From NCBI GenBank assembly GCA_964036315.1, contig OZ038509.1, positions 28,016,419-28,080,418 of the forward strand: a stretch of 64,000 nucleotides of DNA, in the 5' to 3' direction. The position numbers were made by a program, and so were the translations under genes. Below are positions 34,291-47,087 of the stretch, piece by piece (positions within the stretch are counted from its first letter, which is position 1; each line of letters begins with the position of its first letter). Below the pieces are notes generated by a model. It saw nothing but the letters and a program-made list of their open reading frames with translations. It searched no databases and was not told the origin of the DNA. The DNA is from Acanthosepion esculentum (taxonomy: Eukaryota; Mollusca; Cephalopoda; Sepiida; Sepiidae).

Positions 34291-34571
34291 TTATCTCTTC
34301 AACCACACACACACATATATATAATTCAAGATAAACAGACACCAAACACAACTAAAAGTTTCATGTATTTTCATGTAATCATTAGGTGGTCTATCCATAA
34401 AATTTTTAGCCACTGGTCAATGTCCACCAGGAATTTATTTCGGAATATTAAGGCTCTGCCATTTAATATAGCATGGAGCTCTTTTTTTCCCAATGTCTCT
34501 AGTGTGCCTTTGTAGCACACAACCTTGGGAGTTCCATACTTTATATTTTATTTAAATTATATATAGATGTA

Positions 34572-34800
34572 ACTGTAAGTTCTATGCTAACAGTTTCTTT
34601 TGTCACACTTCTTGCTTGTGGAACACCCTGCTGGCTCCTTGCTTTCCAGCCAAATTTAATCTTTAAATGCAATGTCAATCAATATCTACTGTCTTCCTGA
34701 TTACTCTTTTCTCATTCCACTCATTATTCAGGTTTCTGTTCCTAATTCATCCACAACCCTGTTTCTTAGTGGCTTCAATGCCCTGCTTGGGGTAAAATTG
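34572..34800 (+). pseudogene. LINE 3' terminal fragment (CR1/Jockey-like)
   Basis: Reads a degraded LYANSFFCHTSCLWNTLLAP-like stretch (compare LYSNSFFSCTSRLWNSLPAP at 39300-39365), then CFPAKFNL. A 3' UTR follows, ending GCTTGGGGTAAAATTGA before a (TA)n tract at 34808-34830. Confidence 0.8.
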
Positions 34801-34831
34801 ATTTTTTTATATATATATATATATATATATA

Positions 34832-35552
34832 GGATGCGATGGATAAATTGTCTTCTAAATTATGCAAAAATGAAAATAACACTGACATCTCATTTCAACA
34901 GATATATTTACCAAAATTAGACAAAAATATCTTGAAATAATAAAGAGTAAATTTATTCAATAAAATCACCATTGGCTTCAACCACTGCCTCCAGATGACT
35001 TCAAAATCTCCTGCAACTCTTCTTGATGGTCTCCTTGTTTAAGTTAGTGAATGCTACCGTAATCCTTGCCTTCAGTTCAACTTTGGTGTTAAAAAGAGTT
35101 GGTCTCTTGCTCAGTTGCAATCTGGGGAATTACGTGGCCAGATGTAAGGGGTGATGTGGCTGCAGAAATTGTCTGACAGCTATGACTGGGTTCCCCTGCT
35201 TGTGTGGCATGGTGCAGAGTCCTGTTGCCAGACACGGAGTCTTCCAACAGCCACCCTCTTGACCCAGCACTACCTTCTCAAGGCACTTGATCTAGGCCTC
35301 TTATGTTGAATTTGAGGCTCCGTGAGAAGATGAATGAATGCATAACTAGTGATCACTCTAAACATTTTTGAAATCACTATTAAACTCATTCAACTCTTAG
35401 ATTGACACCCAAACACTCTTAAATGTTTGTATTGGAGCTCCTGGCATGAATGCCAAGCAGTACAGTATGCTGTTTAAAAAATTTCTTTTGGAGTGAATTG
35501 AGCTGTGGTGCACTTTTTCTCACAGATGGTGTTCAACTGGCCCTACTATATT
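34832..35552 (-). mobile_element. Mariner-type transposon, family M-A, truncated
   Basis: The terminal repeat GGATGCGATGGATAAATTGT starts at 34832 directly after TA of the preceding microsatellite. The minus strand carries the same C-terminal transposase and 3' sequence as 16271-17411. The N-terminal part matches 16340-16500 in reverse (AAAAAGTGCACCACAG). The 5' terminal repeat is missing; the sequence changes at about 35552 to an unrelated mariner. Confidence 0.8.
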
Positions 35553-36604
35553 GTACAGAATTTTAGTGGTTTCTCAGCAAATAATTTATTAAGATGTTTT
35601 TTATGTCATCCAAAGAATTAAAATTTTTACCATTGAGATTATTTGGCAAGGACCTGAATAAATGAAAATCCGAAGGAGCAATGCCTGGTGAATATGATGG
35701 GTTGGGTAACACATCCCAGCCAAGCTGCAACAATTTTTGCTGGGTCACCAAAGAAATGTGAGGTCTGGCACTATCCTGATGTAAAACAGCACTTGTTCTG
35801 TTTGCCAATTCTCAATGTTTTTACTGAATTGCTGCTTTTAATTCATCCAGTTGCATGTGGTATTTTTCAAAATTACTCAACAATTTACTTAGCAGATCAT
35901 AGTACAGGATTCCTTTCCGATCCTATCAGATGCACAGCATGACCTACTTTTGAGGTGGCTAAAGTTGGCTCATGTCGCTTACCCTAGGATCTTTTTGCTC
36001 AACATTGTTGTAAACAATCCATTTCTCATCACCTGTCACAATTTGCTTAAAAAAAGGGTGCATTTTCATTGCATTTATACAACAAATCACAGATGAAAAG
36101 TAATCCAAAAGATTCTTTTCATTCAGATCATGTGGTACCTAAACATTGTAGCAATTTGAGTACCCAGCTTCACTAAGTGCTGATGGATGGAGGATTTTGA
36201 TAAATTTAGTGTTTCTGCTAATTCCCGTGTTGTGTTATATTGTGATTTGGTTGTCATCTGTAGTTTCTGTCTGAGCATTCTTTATCAATAAGGCTACAAT
36301 CACCAAATCTAAACTTAGTGAAACACTTTCATACAGTTCTGTCAGCTAAAGCACCTTACACAGCACATATCTCTTTTGTTATTTGTGAGACATTTTTACA
36401 GTAAAAAAAAGCATCAAGTGTCTAAAATGCATCTTATAATCTTCCATAGTGATGCAAAATTGAGACAAATTTTTCTCAAGATAGTTTGAAGTGTCCTCAT
36501 ATTGGAAATGTAATTATATTACATCTGTCAATAAATTTGATATGCTCTAACGTGTTGGAACATGAACGACTAAAAATCAGCATGAACTTTCTGGACAACC
36601 CAAT
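35553..36604 (-). pseudogene. Mariner transposase relic (family M-C)
   Basis: Minus strand: the right terminal repeat is GGGTTGTCCAGAAAGTTCAT (reading down from about 36602). Degraded N-terminal codons follow (36100-36480), including a VTGDEKWIVYNNV-like block near 36000-36045. The best-preserved part (35563-35808) reads ANRTSAVLHQDSARPHISLV, then QKLLQLGWDVLPNPSYSPGI, APSDFHLFRSLPNNLNGKNF and NSLDDIKN. HQDSARPH and PSDFH are the second and third catalytic blocks of a DD34D mariner. The first aspartate lies in a frame-broken region. The 3' terminal repeat is lost at the junction with family M-A. Confidence 0.85.
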
Positions 36605-36840
36605 GGAACAGAAAGTTATATATGGCTGATGGTGATATGAATTTATATATAGTTGAACAACAGCAACAACTAAATATGATTGGATGAAATAAATAGATGA
36701 AACACACACTTATAAATATATATATATATATATATATATAAAGTATTTGTGAGTTTGTATATGTAATATGTGTGAATATATGTAAAATATAGTAATATAA
36801 ATACATATGCAGGTATAGGTATTATATGCATATAGATCTG

Positions 36841-36879
<39 letters not shown>

Positions 36880-38790
36880 TATTCTAAGGGAACGACTTAA
36901 AGTTCTTTTAACGTTTTATCTTATTTTCTCTTTTCATATTCTCTAATTAGAATTGTGAGATTGAAATTTTTTTATCATCTGGAGATAATTTCATTTTAAA
37001 TTGATAATTTTAAATTTAAATATGTTACTCTTTAACTATCAATATTGATAGTAAAATATTAAAATTAGAAATATTTGTTTTGATATTGAAACACTTAAGT
37101 CATCACCTAACGTTAAACATAAACTGAAATTTAAGGAAAAATTTAAATAGATATAAATATAAATATGCGGAAATATTTAAAAATATATGTGTAAGTATTG
37201 ATATATGAATATACATAGGTACCTGTGTATATCGATACATGTGTATGTGCCTATGTGTGTAATTGCACATGTAAATGAACGTATGTATATGTGAGATATA
37301 TATATATATATATATATATGATGAAACAAAATCTTTAATATTGCCTTCAAATATTACTCCATCTTAATTTAAAACCTAAACTTTAAGTAAAAAAGATTAC
37401 CCATCTAAAAATAGTCACAAATTACATTCATGAATTAGATTCAAACTGATAGATATGTTACCTTAACAATCATTTACAATATTAAAAAATTACTATCAGT
37501 AAACTGTTGTAAATAAATTTTTTTAATGTATTTTCTATGAATGTGTTTTTAAATATACTATTTAACTCATATTAAATCCCTAAATTATTTGTAAAAGAGT
37601 TAAATATTTAAATTGCTAGCAAACATCAAATTAATTTCTTTGCAGATTTTTTAAACATTTACATTACTATCAAACATTAAAATCTGTTTTTTTTACATAA
37701 GTTGCTAAAAATATACCACCCCTCCTCTTCCTTCATAAAACCTAATTACAGCTTCTTTCTCTTTACTTCCCTCTTCTTTCTTTGTTTTTTCGCTTTATTT
37801 TTTTCTCTCTTCTCCCCCTTCCCTTTCAATATATCACTTCTGTTAAGTTAACTGATTAAATAGGCCAATGTCTGGTCCCTCCTCCCCTAATACTAAGTAT
37901 GATAGAAATATTAAAATAAACCCTCTCTAAACTAGATCATGTCTCTCACACCACTCCTCACTACCCTCTATGTTAAATTACATAAACTTAATACTACCCA
38001 TCAAAAGTGTAAATTTTCATTTCATTTTTCGTTTCACCTTTTGGAAGTGATGTCTGATGATCCAGCATCCTTTAAAAGGGCTATAGTGAAATAAATTATT
38101 ACATGGAGCCTTAAAGTGGTCTGTTTTTCTTTGATATATATATATATATAAAGAAGGCTGATAGATATGAACATATTGAGATAACTACACAAATGGTGTG
38201 TGAAGTGATGAGAATCTTTTTTTGGCAACAGTCCAACACTTTTTATACTAGACCAATACGTTTTTAATTCTATTCTCTGCTAAAATAATTCTATTTCTGT
38301 GGGCAGACTGGAACTGCAAAACTGTATTCGTTCAGTTTTTAATCAGTCGGTCCATTCCATTAACACCCTCATCTTCCTATTTATCCCGCAGCCGGTAACC
38401 GATAACTCTTGAGATACGCTTATATTGGTTTTGTTTACTTGTCACAAGATGAATTTTTCATTGTCAGGTTGGGTGATTTATTGCGTCTGAGACCTATTTT
38501 AACCTTTGACCCAGATTTATTATCAACTGTTAAGTCAGCAGCTGAGATCATCTATTTTAGCCTGTGAGAGTTCATGAAGAAAAATCTCCTTTTAGTTGTT
38601 GGTAAATATAAGTTAATAATGAGTCAGTCATCTCTTTATTGGGAACCCTGGGAGGAAATAGGTGCATCCCACATGAAAACAGAATTCAAAACAAAAACCT
38701 TAGATTGCTTAAAGGTTATCTGAAGACGCAATTGGTGCAAGGAGTTGTTTGTGTTTATACAAAACCACTGGAAATTTTTTTTTCTAATTG
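36605..38790. other. AT-rich sequence with (TA)n tracts
   Basis: (TA)n tracts lie at about 36714-36740, 36842-36872, 37296-37319 and 38132-38150. No gene is recognised. The GC-richer stretch 38240-38560 has no identified content. Confidence 0.55.
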
Positions 38791-38794
38791 AACT

Positions 38795-38890
38795 CACCCC
38801 ATGCAAGATAGTAAAGCCACTAAGACATAAGGAGGTTACTGGGTGGGAAATAATTAGAAAACAGAAACATTATTAAGACTATATAGAATC
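38795..38890 (-). mobile_element. LINE 3' UTR fragment
   Basis: The minus strand reads the LINE terminus: CCCAGTAACCTCCTTATGTC, TTAGTGGCTTTACTATCTTG, then GGGGTGAGTT. It is oriented opposite to the LINE fragment that starts about 10 bp downstream. Confidence 0.7.
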
Positions 38891-38894
38891 CATT

Positions 38895-39515
38895 GCTAGG
38901 TCAGCTGCGAAGAAAGTTAGTTCACTGTATCATTTGAGAAAATTTTTATCTCCTGAATCTATCTTACATATCTATAAGTCATATCTATAATATCTATAAT
39001 TCATTTATGCTTTGAATATTGCTACCACATATGGTCTGGTGCTCCCATTATATGTCGAGAGATTCTTGATAAAATCCAAAGAAGAATTAGTAATATTATT
39101 GGTCCTGATCTGGCATCTAGGTTTTGGTCAGTTTCCCACCACCATAAAGTTGCCTCCCTTTGCTTTTTCTATAAATACTTTCATGGTAATTGTTCAAATG
39201 AACTCTTCGCCATGGTACCTAGACTTTATGAATTTAAGTGCAGTACTAAACTGGTCACGTCTCACCAATTTAGAGTTGATTTGGCTAGATGTAACCATAA
39301 GCTCTATTCTAACAGTTTCTTTTCGTGTACTTCTCGCCTGTGGAACTCTCTTCCAGCTCCATGCTTTCAAGCCAACTTTAATTCACAATAATTTAAATAC
39401 ACTGTCAATCACTGCCTATTGTCCTCCTGATTTCTTTTGTTCCTGCTCCTTACTAAGGTTTCTGTTTCCTAATTCTTCTACACCCAGTAACCCCTTGTGT
39501 CTTAGTGGCTTTAAA
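38895..39515 (+). pseudogene. LINE RT C-terminal fragment (CR1/Jockey-like)
   Basis: Reads AKKVSSLYHLRKFLSPESIL, an interrupted short duplication (CATATCTATAA, 38966-39000), then FEYCYHIWSGAPIICREILD, KIQRRISNIIGPDLASRF and ASLCFFYKYFHGNCSNEL. Farther on come LYSNSFFSCTSRLWNSLPAP and a 3' UTR ending near 39515. It aligns along its length with 2220-2746. Frameshifts and stops are present. Confidence 0.85.
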
Positions 39516-39540
39516 GCCACTAGGACATAAGGGGTTACTG
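39487..39540. repeat. Palindromic junction of two LINE 3' ends
   Basis: AGTAACCCCTTGTGTCTTAG then TGGCTTT is followed at once by AAAGCCA then CTAGGACATAAGGGGTTACT: 27-bp arms with two mismatches and no spacer. It is the tail-to-tail joint between the plus LINE fragment and the minus array. Confidence 0.9.
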
Positions 39541-40135
39541 AGTGCTAGAGAATATGAGAAAAACTACTATTAAGGAGAGAAGACAGAAGATAACAATTGA
39601 CATTGCATTTAAATTTTTGAAGATCAAAGGCAATAAAGCCACTAGGATGCAAGGGGTTACTGAGTGTTAGAGAATATGAGAAAAACTACTATTAAGGAGA
39701 GAAGACAATAAAAGAACAAGAATTAAGAAGACAGAAGATAACGATTAACATTGCATTTAAATTTTTGAAGATCAAAGGCAATAAAACCACTAGGACGCAA
39801 GGGGTTACTGAGTGATAGAGAATATGAGAAAAACTACTATTAAGGAGAGAAGACAATAAAAGAAGAGAAATCAAGAAGACAGTGGATAATGATTGACATT
39901 CCATTTAAATATTTAAAGATCAATGTTAACTGGAAAGCATGGAGCTGAAAGACATTTTCATAAGCAAGAAGTGTGAAAGAAGAAACTTAGCATAGAACTG
40001 CTAAGTCATAAGGGCTTACTGGGAGTGAAAGAATAAGAAAAAGAAAAACTTATATTAAGGAAAAAGAACAATAAAAGAAGAGGAACCAAGAAGACAGTGG
40101 ATAACAATTGACATTGCATTTAAATTTTTGAAGAC
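39516..40135 (-). repeat. Tandem array of LINE 3' UTR, about 4 units
   Basis: Blocks AAAGCCACTAGGA.G.AAGG, GTTACTGAGTG, AGAATATGAGAAAAACTACT, GACATTGCATTTAAATTTTT and GAAGATCAAAGGCAATAAA recur with starts at about 39513, 39635, 39783 and 39997. Spacings are 122, 148 and about 214 bp, so unit length varies by internal deletion. All units are minus-strand LINE 3' ends. Confidence 0.85.
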
Positions 40136-40140
40136 CAAAC

Positions 40141-40400
40141 CATTTATCCACTGGGCCATGTATTGGTTGAAGTAATCCAAAAGTGACTTGAACCAAAGAG
40201 TTTTAAGTTCAATACCTGGCCACAGCAGAGGTGAACAAAAAAAAACTTGGAGAGTTGAGTTACTAAACAGAAATAACTGAACACCAAGATATCCAGAAAG
40301 AAAGGGTATGGCAAGTGGAACTAGAACAATCTGTCCCCATGGACTAAATAAAGGTTTCAGTTCAAAATTCCAGTGTATATCACCTGAAGAAGATCAGAGC
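40141..40400 (+). mobile_element. SINE-like repeat, family 4 (copy 1)
   Basis: The head-like region contains TTTTAAGTTCAATACCTGGC (box-B-like, near 40200). The body CTTGGAGAG.TGAGTTA, GTGGAACTAGAACAATCTGT, ACTAAATAAAGG and CACCTGAAGAAG match the inverted pair at 61575-62155. It runs into an amplified tail. Confidence 0.7.
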
Positions 40401-40815
40401 CTACAATGGCTAAAATCTTGTCAATATGGCAATAAAGATGAGGATAACAGTCCAAACAATGTAAATAGTGTAAATCATTATAATAGCTCATCTGAGAAAT
40501 AGAGACAGATGTTGAAGGTGAATATGGCAATAAAGATGAGGACAACAGTCCAAACAATGTAAATAGTGTAAATAGTTACAATACCTCATCTGAGAAATCA
40601 AGACAGATGTTGAAGGTGAATATGGCAATAAAGATGAGGACAACAGTCCAAACAATGTAAATAGTGTAAATAGTTACAATCCCTCATCTGAGAAATAGAG
40701 ACAGATGTTGAAGGTGAATATGACAATAAAGATGAGGACGACAGTCCAAACAATGTAAATAGTGTAAATAGTTAGAATACCTCATGTGAAAAATAGAGAC
40801 AGATGTTGAAGAAAC
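40401..40815. repeat. 98-bp tandem array, SINE family 4 tail, 4 copies
   Basis: CAGTCCAAACAATGTAAATA begins at 40448, 40546, 40644 and 40742, exactly 98 bp apart. The unit also holds CTCATCTGAGAAAT and AGAGACAGATGTTGAAGGTG. The same unit, diverged, appears at 57970-58275 and once at 62090-62155. Confidence 0.95.
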
Positions 40816-42700
40816 TGTTAGCATAGAACTTAAGCTGCATTAAGCCAATTCAACTGTAAATTGATGAAACCTAGCTGCCAATCTAGTACTGCACTTAAAT
40901 CCATAAAGTCTTAGTAGCATAGCAAAGAGTTGATCCAAACAGTTTAAAATTGATTTTCCACTTTTTCTTCTTTTTTTTTAATTGTCTATTGAAAAAGCGT
41001 AGATTGAACAATACTTTTTGATTTGCTTACTTTATACAAAGGTTTTTGTAATCTTGCTTAACTCAATCAAAAACTAGAGCTTAATTAAGGACACATCATA
41101 ATTTCAAAGGATCCTCTATTTATGATTGTAGATCCCCTGACTCCTCATAGTCTTTATTCAGTCAAAATAAGGATAGCTACTGTGTACTAAATTAGTTCTT
41201 TTGTTTAAAAAAAAAAAAAAAAAAAAGCAGATGGATGATGTCTAACCTGCACCTTCTTGTGTGGATAGCTGAAAGCTGTTAATGTTACCTTCTATTTCTA
41301 AAGCAAATGATCAAAACCTTTTTGCTGCTTCCAGTGAGTGTCTAGTTGCGAAGTGTCCCCCCCCCCCAGCTCAGTTTTAATATGATTAGTCTGCTTCAGA
41401 TTTACTGCAAAAAACACACCTTTCTCCTCCATGGGTCATCATTTATGGCTATCCAAGGGAGACTCTGCATTACTTCAGCCAATCTCACAAAAGCATACAA
41501 ATAAACAATAAGTTTGGTACTGTTAAGTTAAATGTGTTTGTGACAATTTTAATTCAGAATGGCAAAAGAGCTGGAATTTATTTCTGTTTAACATGTTTCG
41601 TGGTATATGATACCCAAAAAAGAATCTCTGGGTCAGGTTACAAGTAGATGGTAGGCTGATGTTTACCTAAGTGCAGTATGCTCCAAATACTTGTACTAAA
41701 TCAATTAATTTATTTAAAAATCTATCTACTTGCCTGGTGCCTCATGACACATAAGGTCACCACGAAACATTGTCACTCTGCCCTGTTTGTTGCTATTACT
41801 CATGCCTCACTCTAGGATCTCCAGCCCATTGCTTGCTTCATTCCTTTCCATAGACCTTTCACTATAATTCCTTTTACATTTGGAGACCTAGGTCAGTGTC
41901 ATGTTGCTGCTGTTGTTTGGGTCTTGCCATACCTTGATAGTAAGGAGTTCTGCAGAAGCTTTGTCAGTTTTGCCCCAAACAAGTCATACTACCTGCTCTC
42001 CTTGGGGAATTGATGGTCACAATGCTTCTTTTGGAAGGTGAATATGTTCCATTTGAAGTTTCTGTAATAAAATGATTCCATAGGGTAGGGTGATTAGCCC
42101 TATACCCAGCCTCTTTAGCTTGAGGATGGGTTGATTTTCTGTTGGGAGTTTTTCTTCTCTTAGATGATCAAGTGCCACCAAGCTAAGGAGATCCATCTAC
42201 TCATGTTTGAAATAAGAGTTTTCCTTCTCTTACGGGGTTTTACAGATTCCAACCTAACCAGTATAGTCTGTGATCACTCTTGAAGGGGAAAGCAAGAGCT
42301 GGTCTTTCTGTACTGCAGGTTTGTGTCCAGCCTGCACCATGCTCCTACAGGAACACCCACATTTGTGGCTAACTCCATAAAATTCCCAATATTATTTTCT
42401 TAAATATCATCATTGTATTCATTGCTATTTGTTAGATAATGTCAAATTATTGTAAGAATTAAAACAGAATCTTCTGAGATGTTTTTAATGAAATGTTTTC
42501 TACTGCAGTTAGGCTGACTTTGTTTTCTTTTTAAAAGATGGGCAGGTAAATTAATGGTTATTAGTATGGGGAGCCAAGTTTAAGTTCTGACCTAGTCTGT
42601 TGCATTTACTTTCACACTAATATCCACAAGAAAGGCATAAGTAAAGAAAAAGTATGAAAATTATACCATGTTATGACATTTTTAAATACCTAGGTGACTA
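40816..42700. other. Anonymous sequence, GC-richer in 41740-42360
   Basis: A poly(A) run lies near 41206-41226 and a C-run near 41359-41368. The block 41740-42360 is less AT-rich and resembles old retroelement or UTR sequence, but no frame or motif could be named with confidence. No gene is called. Confidence 0.4.
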
Positions 42701-42709
42701 GGTGACACC

Positions 42710-43885
42710 ATTGTCACAAAGTCAGAGATCAGTTTATATATTGATTGTAATATAGAATTGGTCCCCCACTTTATATCCACATTATAATCTCATTTGTTTA
42801 TCAAATTCTGATAACGTGAATGACTTTTCTCCTCCCTCAGTAATTAGTAAAACTTGTATCACTAAACCATTATCGCTTCTTCTTTTTCCAGCTATGGGTT
42901 AATTAGTAAAACTAGTATCAGTAAACCATTATTATCTTCCCCCAAAAAAGATTCTCCCCAAAAATATTTTCTGGCTTTAAAATAACCTACAAAGTGCTGG
43001 TAAGGTATAGAAAACGAAGTGAAAGGGTCAGCTTATATAGTGATTGTAATATAAAATTGACCCCCCACTTTATATCCACATTATAATTTTTGGATTTAAA
43101 TAAGCTGCAAAGAGTTGATAAACTGTAGAAAATCAATCAATCAATCAAATACTGATTATCTACACAGGCATGTCTTAGATTTATTTACATTCTCTGAATA
43201 GAAATGCATAGAAACTACCCTGGCCACAAAGTGAGGGATCAGTTTACGTATTGAATGTAATATAGAATTGACCCCCCCATTTTACATCCACATTATAATT
43301 TCTGGCTTTAAAATAACCTACAAAGGGCTGATAAGGCATAGAAAATGAATCAGTCAATCAATGAAATACTGATTAGCTACACAAGCACATCTTTTAAATT
43401 TATTTACATTCTCTGGAATATAAACATAGAAATTACTATGGTCAAAAAATGAGGGATTAGTTTATATATGGATTGTAATGTAGAATTGGTCCCCCACTTT
43501 ATATCCACATTATAATCTCTTGTTGATTATCAAATTCTGATAACATGTGAATCACTTTTTTCCTCCCTCCAGTTATGGGTTAATTAGTAAAACTTGTATC
43601 ACTGAACTATTATCTACCAAAAAATTCTTACAATCTAAAACTATTTTCTAGCTTTGAATAACCTACAAAGGATTAATAAGTTGTAGAATACAAATCAATC
43701 ATTCTCGGTGACTTGGAGCAGCCTGTAGCTACCAAAAATGAATCATTGAGGGAGCACAAATATTCTGTAATGCACTCTTTTCTGGTTTCAGAGAAATCTT
43801 ATCAAAAAAAATTACAACTTAAAAATATCTTCCATCTTTAAATAACCTGCAAAAGGGTTGATAAGCCATAGAAAATGAAGGAATC
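42710..43885. repeat. Cluster of composite-SINE tail fragments and a 75-bp interspersed unit
   Basis: Core and tail pieces of SINE family 3 occur at 42840-43015, 43090-43135, 43305-43350, 43565-43690 and 43800-43880 (CTATGGGTTAATTAGTAAAA; AATAACCTACAAAG; GATAAG..ATAGAAAA). Alternating with them, a unit reading GTTTATATATTGATTGTAAT then CCCACTTTATATCCACATTA is found near 42730, 43030, 43230 and 43450. The alternation suggests duplication of a joined pair. Confidence 0.75.
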
Positions 43886-44027
43886 AAACAATCTAGGTGA
43901 TTTCTGGAACAGCTTGTACCCACCAAAATGAAGTAATGACTTTTTATTTATTTATTTTGAGGGAACCGAAACATTTTATAATGCCATTCTTTTTCTGGTT
44001 TTATAGAAATTTTAGATTTTGGTGCAG

Positions 44028-44181
44028 CAGGGTGGGATGGATAAATTGTCATCTAATTTATACAAAAATGAAAATAACACTGACATCTCATTTTAACAGA
44101 TATATTTACCAAAATGACACAAAAACATATTGAAATACTAAAGAGTAAATTTATTTGATAAAATCACCATTGGCTTCATGG
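44028..44181 (-). mobile_element. Mariner family M-A, 3' end fragment
   Basis: The terminal repeat CAGGGTGGGATGGATAAATT is followed by AAAATGAAAATAACACTGAC and ACCATTGGCTTCA, matching 34832-34990. It is cut after about 150 bp. Confidence 0.85.
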
Positions 44182-45300
44182 TAAAAATACTTTACAAAAA
44201 AAGCCACCTTTTTCTGTCTTAATTATTATTTTAGTTGTCCAAAATAAGAAGCAAATAAACAGGTACATAACTGAAATCCTGAAATCCCAAGGTTGACTGA
44301 TTAATAGTTACATAATTTCGTACAACAGGAATGTTGGCAGAAACTTCCCACAAACTGGAATATATCAGAGCTTTCTATTTTTTTTTGTTTTTTTCTGAAG
44401 GTGTAAAAGCCACTGTTAGGCAATGATAATTTATTTCTCTTGTGAGATAGTGCCATAGATGATTTTTTTCTACGTTCAGATTTGATTCCCATTGCATTAA
44501 TTGCATCATAGAATACTGAAGTAAATAATACATTTGGTACATAAGAAATCTTTCTCGGAGTTGCCACAATGCCAAGATATGTCAGCTATTTTAATGGGAA
44601 TATGAAAGGAGATAAAATAAAAAAAATGGCTAACACTCTCATAAATACCATTAAGAGGGACGGCACTTGTTAATACGTTCTACAGTTTGAAGAAGAGGAA
44701 TTTTATCAGAGAGAACAAAACAAGAAATTGCAGGTACATATGGGTATTGCTTTATTTTATTTATTTTTAAAAAGAATATATCCCTATACATACCCATAAA
44801 ATTATATTTTTAACATTTGCTACCGAAATAGTTGCATTTGAGCAGTTTTCTATATCCTCAAATATGATAGTGCGTGTCAAAATGAAGTGACAACTATTTA
44901 TCTTTGAGGAGAGGAATGTTAAATTTTCTATAATGCCAATCTACTCTGGTTTTATAAAATTCCAATTCAATAAAATGTTTTTGAAAATTTCATTTCTTGA
45001 AAATAAGTACTTTTGCCTATGTGTCCAGACTTTAAGGACATTCTGTAGAATGCCAAGGAGTGCATAATAACTTGAAATATAAAAAAGAAAATTTTACCAG
45101 TTATATGAGAAATTGTGTTCTTATTTCACCAATGTCTTTTGGATTTATTTATAAATAAAATATATATATCATACTTAGTTTATTATCATGACAATATCTG
45201 GCATTGCCAAAATGTGTTAATATCAATATTTTTATACAGGGTAAGTATTTTTATTTATCATGGTTTATTTATCATATAAATATAATCATATCTTAAAAGT
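44182..45300. other. Anonymous AT-rich sequence
   Basis: No gene is recognised. Overlapping minus-strand open frames at 44301-44575 have no known motif. Confidence 0.5.
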
Positions 45301-45304
45301 TTGA

Positions 45305-46385
<1,081 letters not shown>

Positions 46386-47087
46386 AAATCTGAATTCAAA
46401 ACCTGAAAAGGTCTCTGCCTAGTTCTCTGTATTCAGTTCTTCCAAAAAGTAAGTTTTGCATAAGCTTTTACCACTATGATGAAACCATTTGTGCAAGTAG
46501 TCTTGCTGTTCAATTCTAAGAGCTAAACTATAGGACCCTCATATGCTGAAGACAGTAGGAGAGTCCATCATAGTCCTGAATATTATTTTTATAAATTGAT
46601 TATTGTACAGTGAAAATTTCAGATCAAAATGCACCCTCCTATCCCCATTGATCTGTTACCCTCACCATATTCTATCAATGTCATGGCTGTGATTATTTTC
46701 TATGTTACTTGCAGACAGAATGAAAAAGTTTTTTAAAAAAATATTAAAAAAAGATGAATATACCATTGTTATAAAAAAATGGGCCATTTCTCAAGAGGTC
46801 AGTGATTTGATCTTCCATTATCTTTCTTCAATTCTTTCTGAAAACTTAACACAAATGTTAAAAAAATCACATGTTGAAATATTTTTAAAAAAATACAACA
46901 AACTGGAAAGGTATTTTTTGTGAGGCGTTTCATCTGTTAGGATTTCATTGGACTCATGAAATCCCAATGGATGAAACATGTCACACAAAAAAACCTTTCT
47001 AGTTTGTCATAGTTTTCTAAACACTGTTGATATATAAATTTATACAAAATTATATATTTTTATATCATATTGAAATATGTATGACAT
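46386..47087. other. Anonymous AT-rich sequence
   Basis: A small inverted pair is seen: AAATCACATGTTGAAA...TATTTTTTGTGAGGC (46870-46925) versus GATGAAACATGTCACACAAA (46970-46990). No gene is recognised. Confidence 0.45.

Noticed and set aside
41740..42360. Possible coding or UTR block, less AT-rich
   Set aside because: Minus-strand reading gives peptide-like stretches but many stops and no motif that could be named, so no gene was called.
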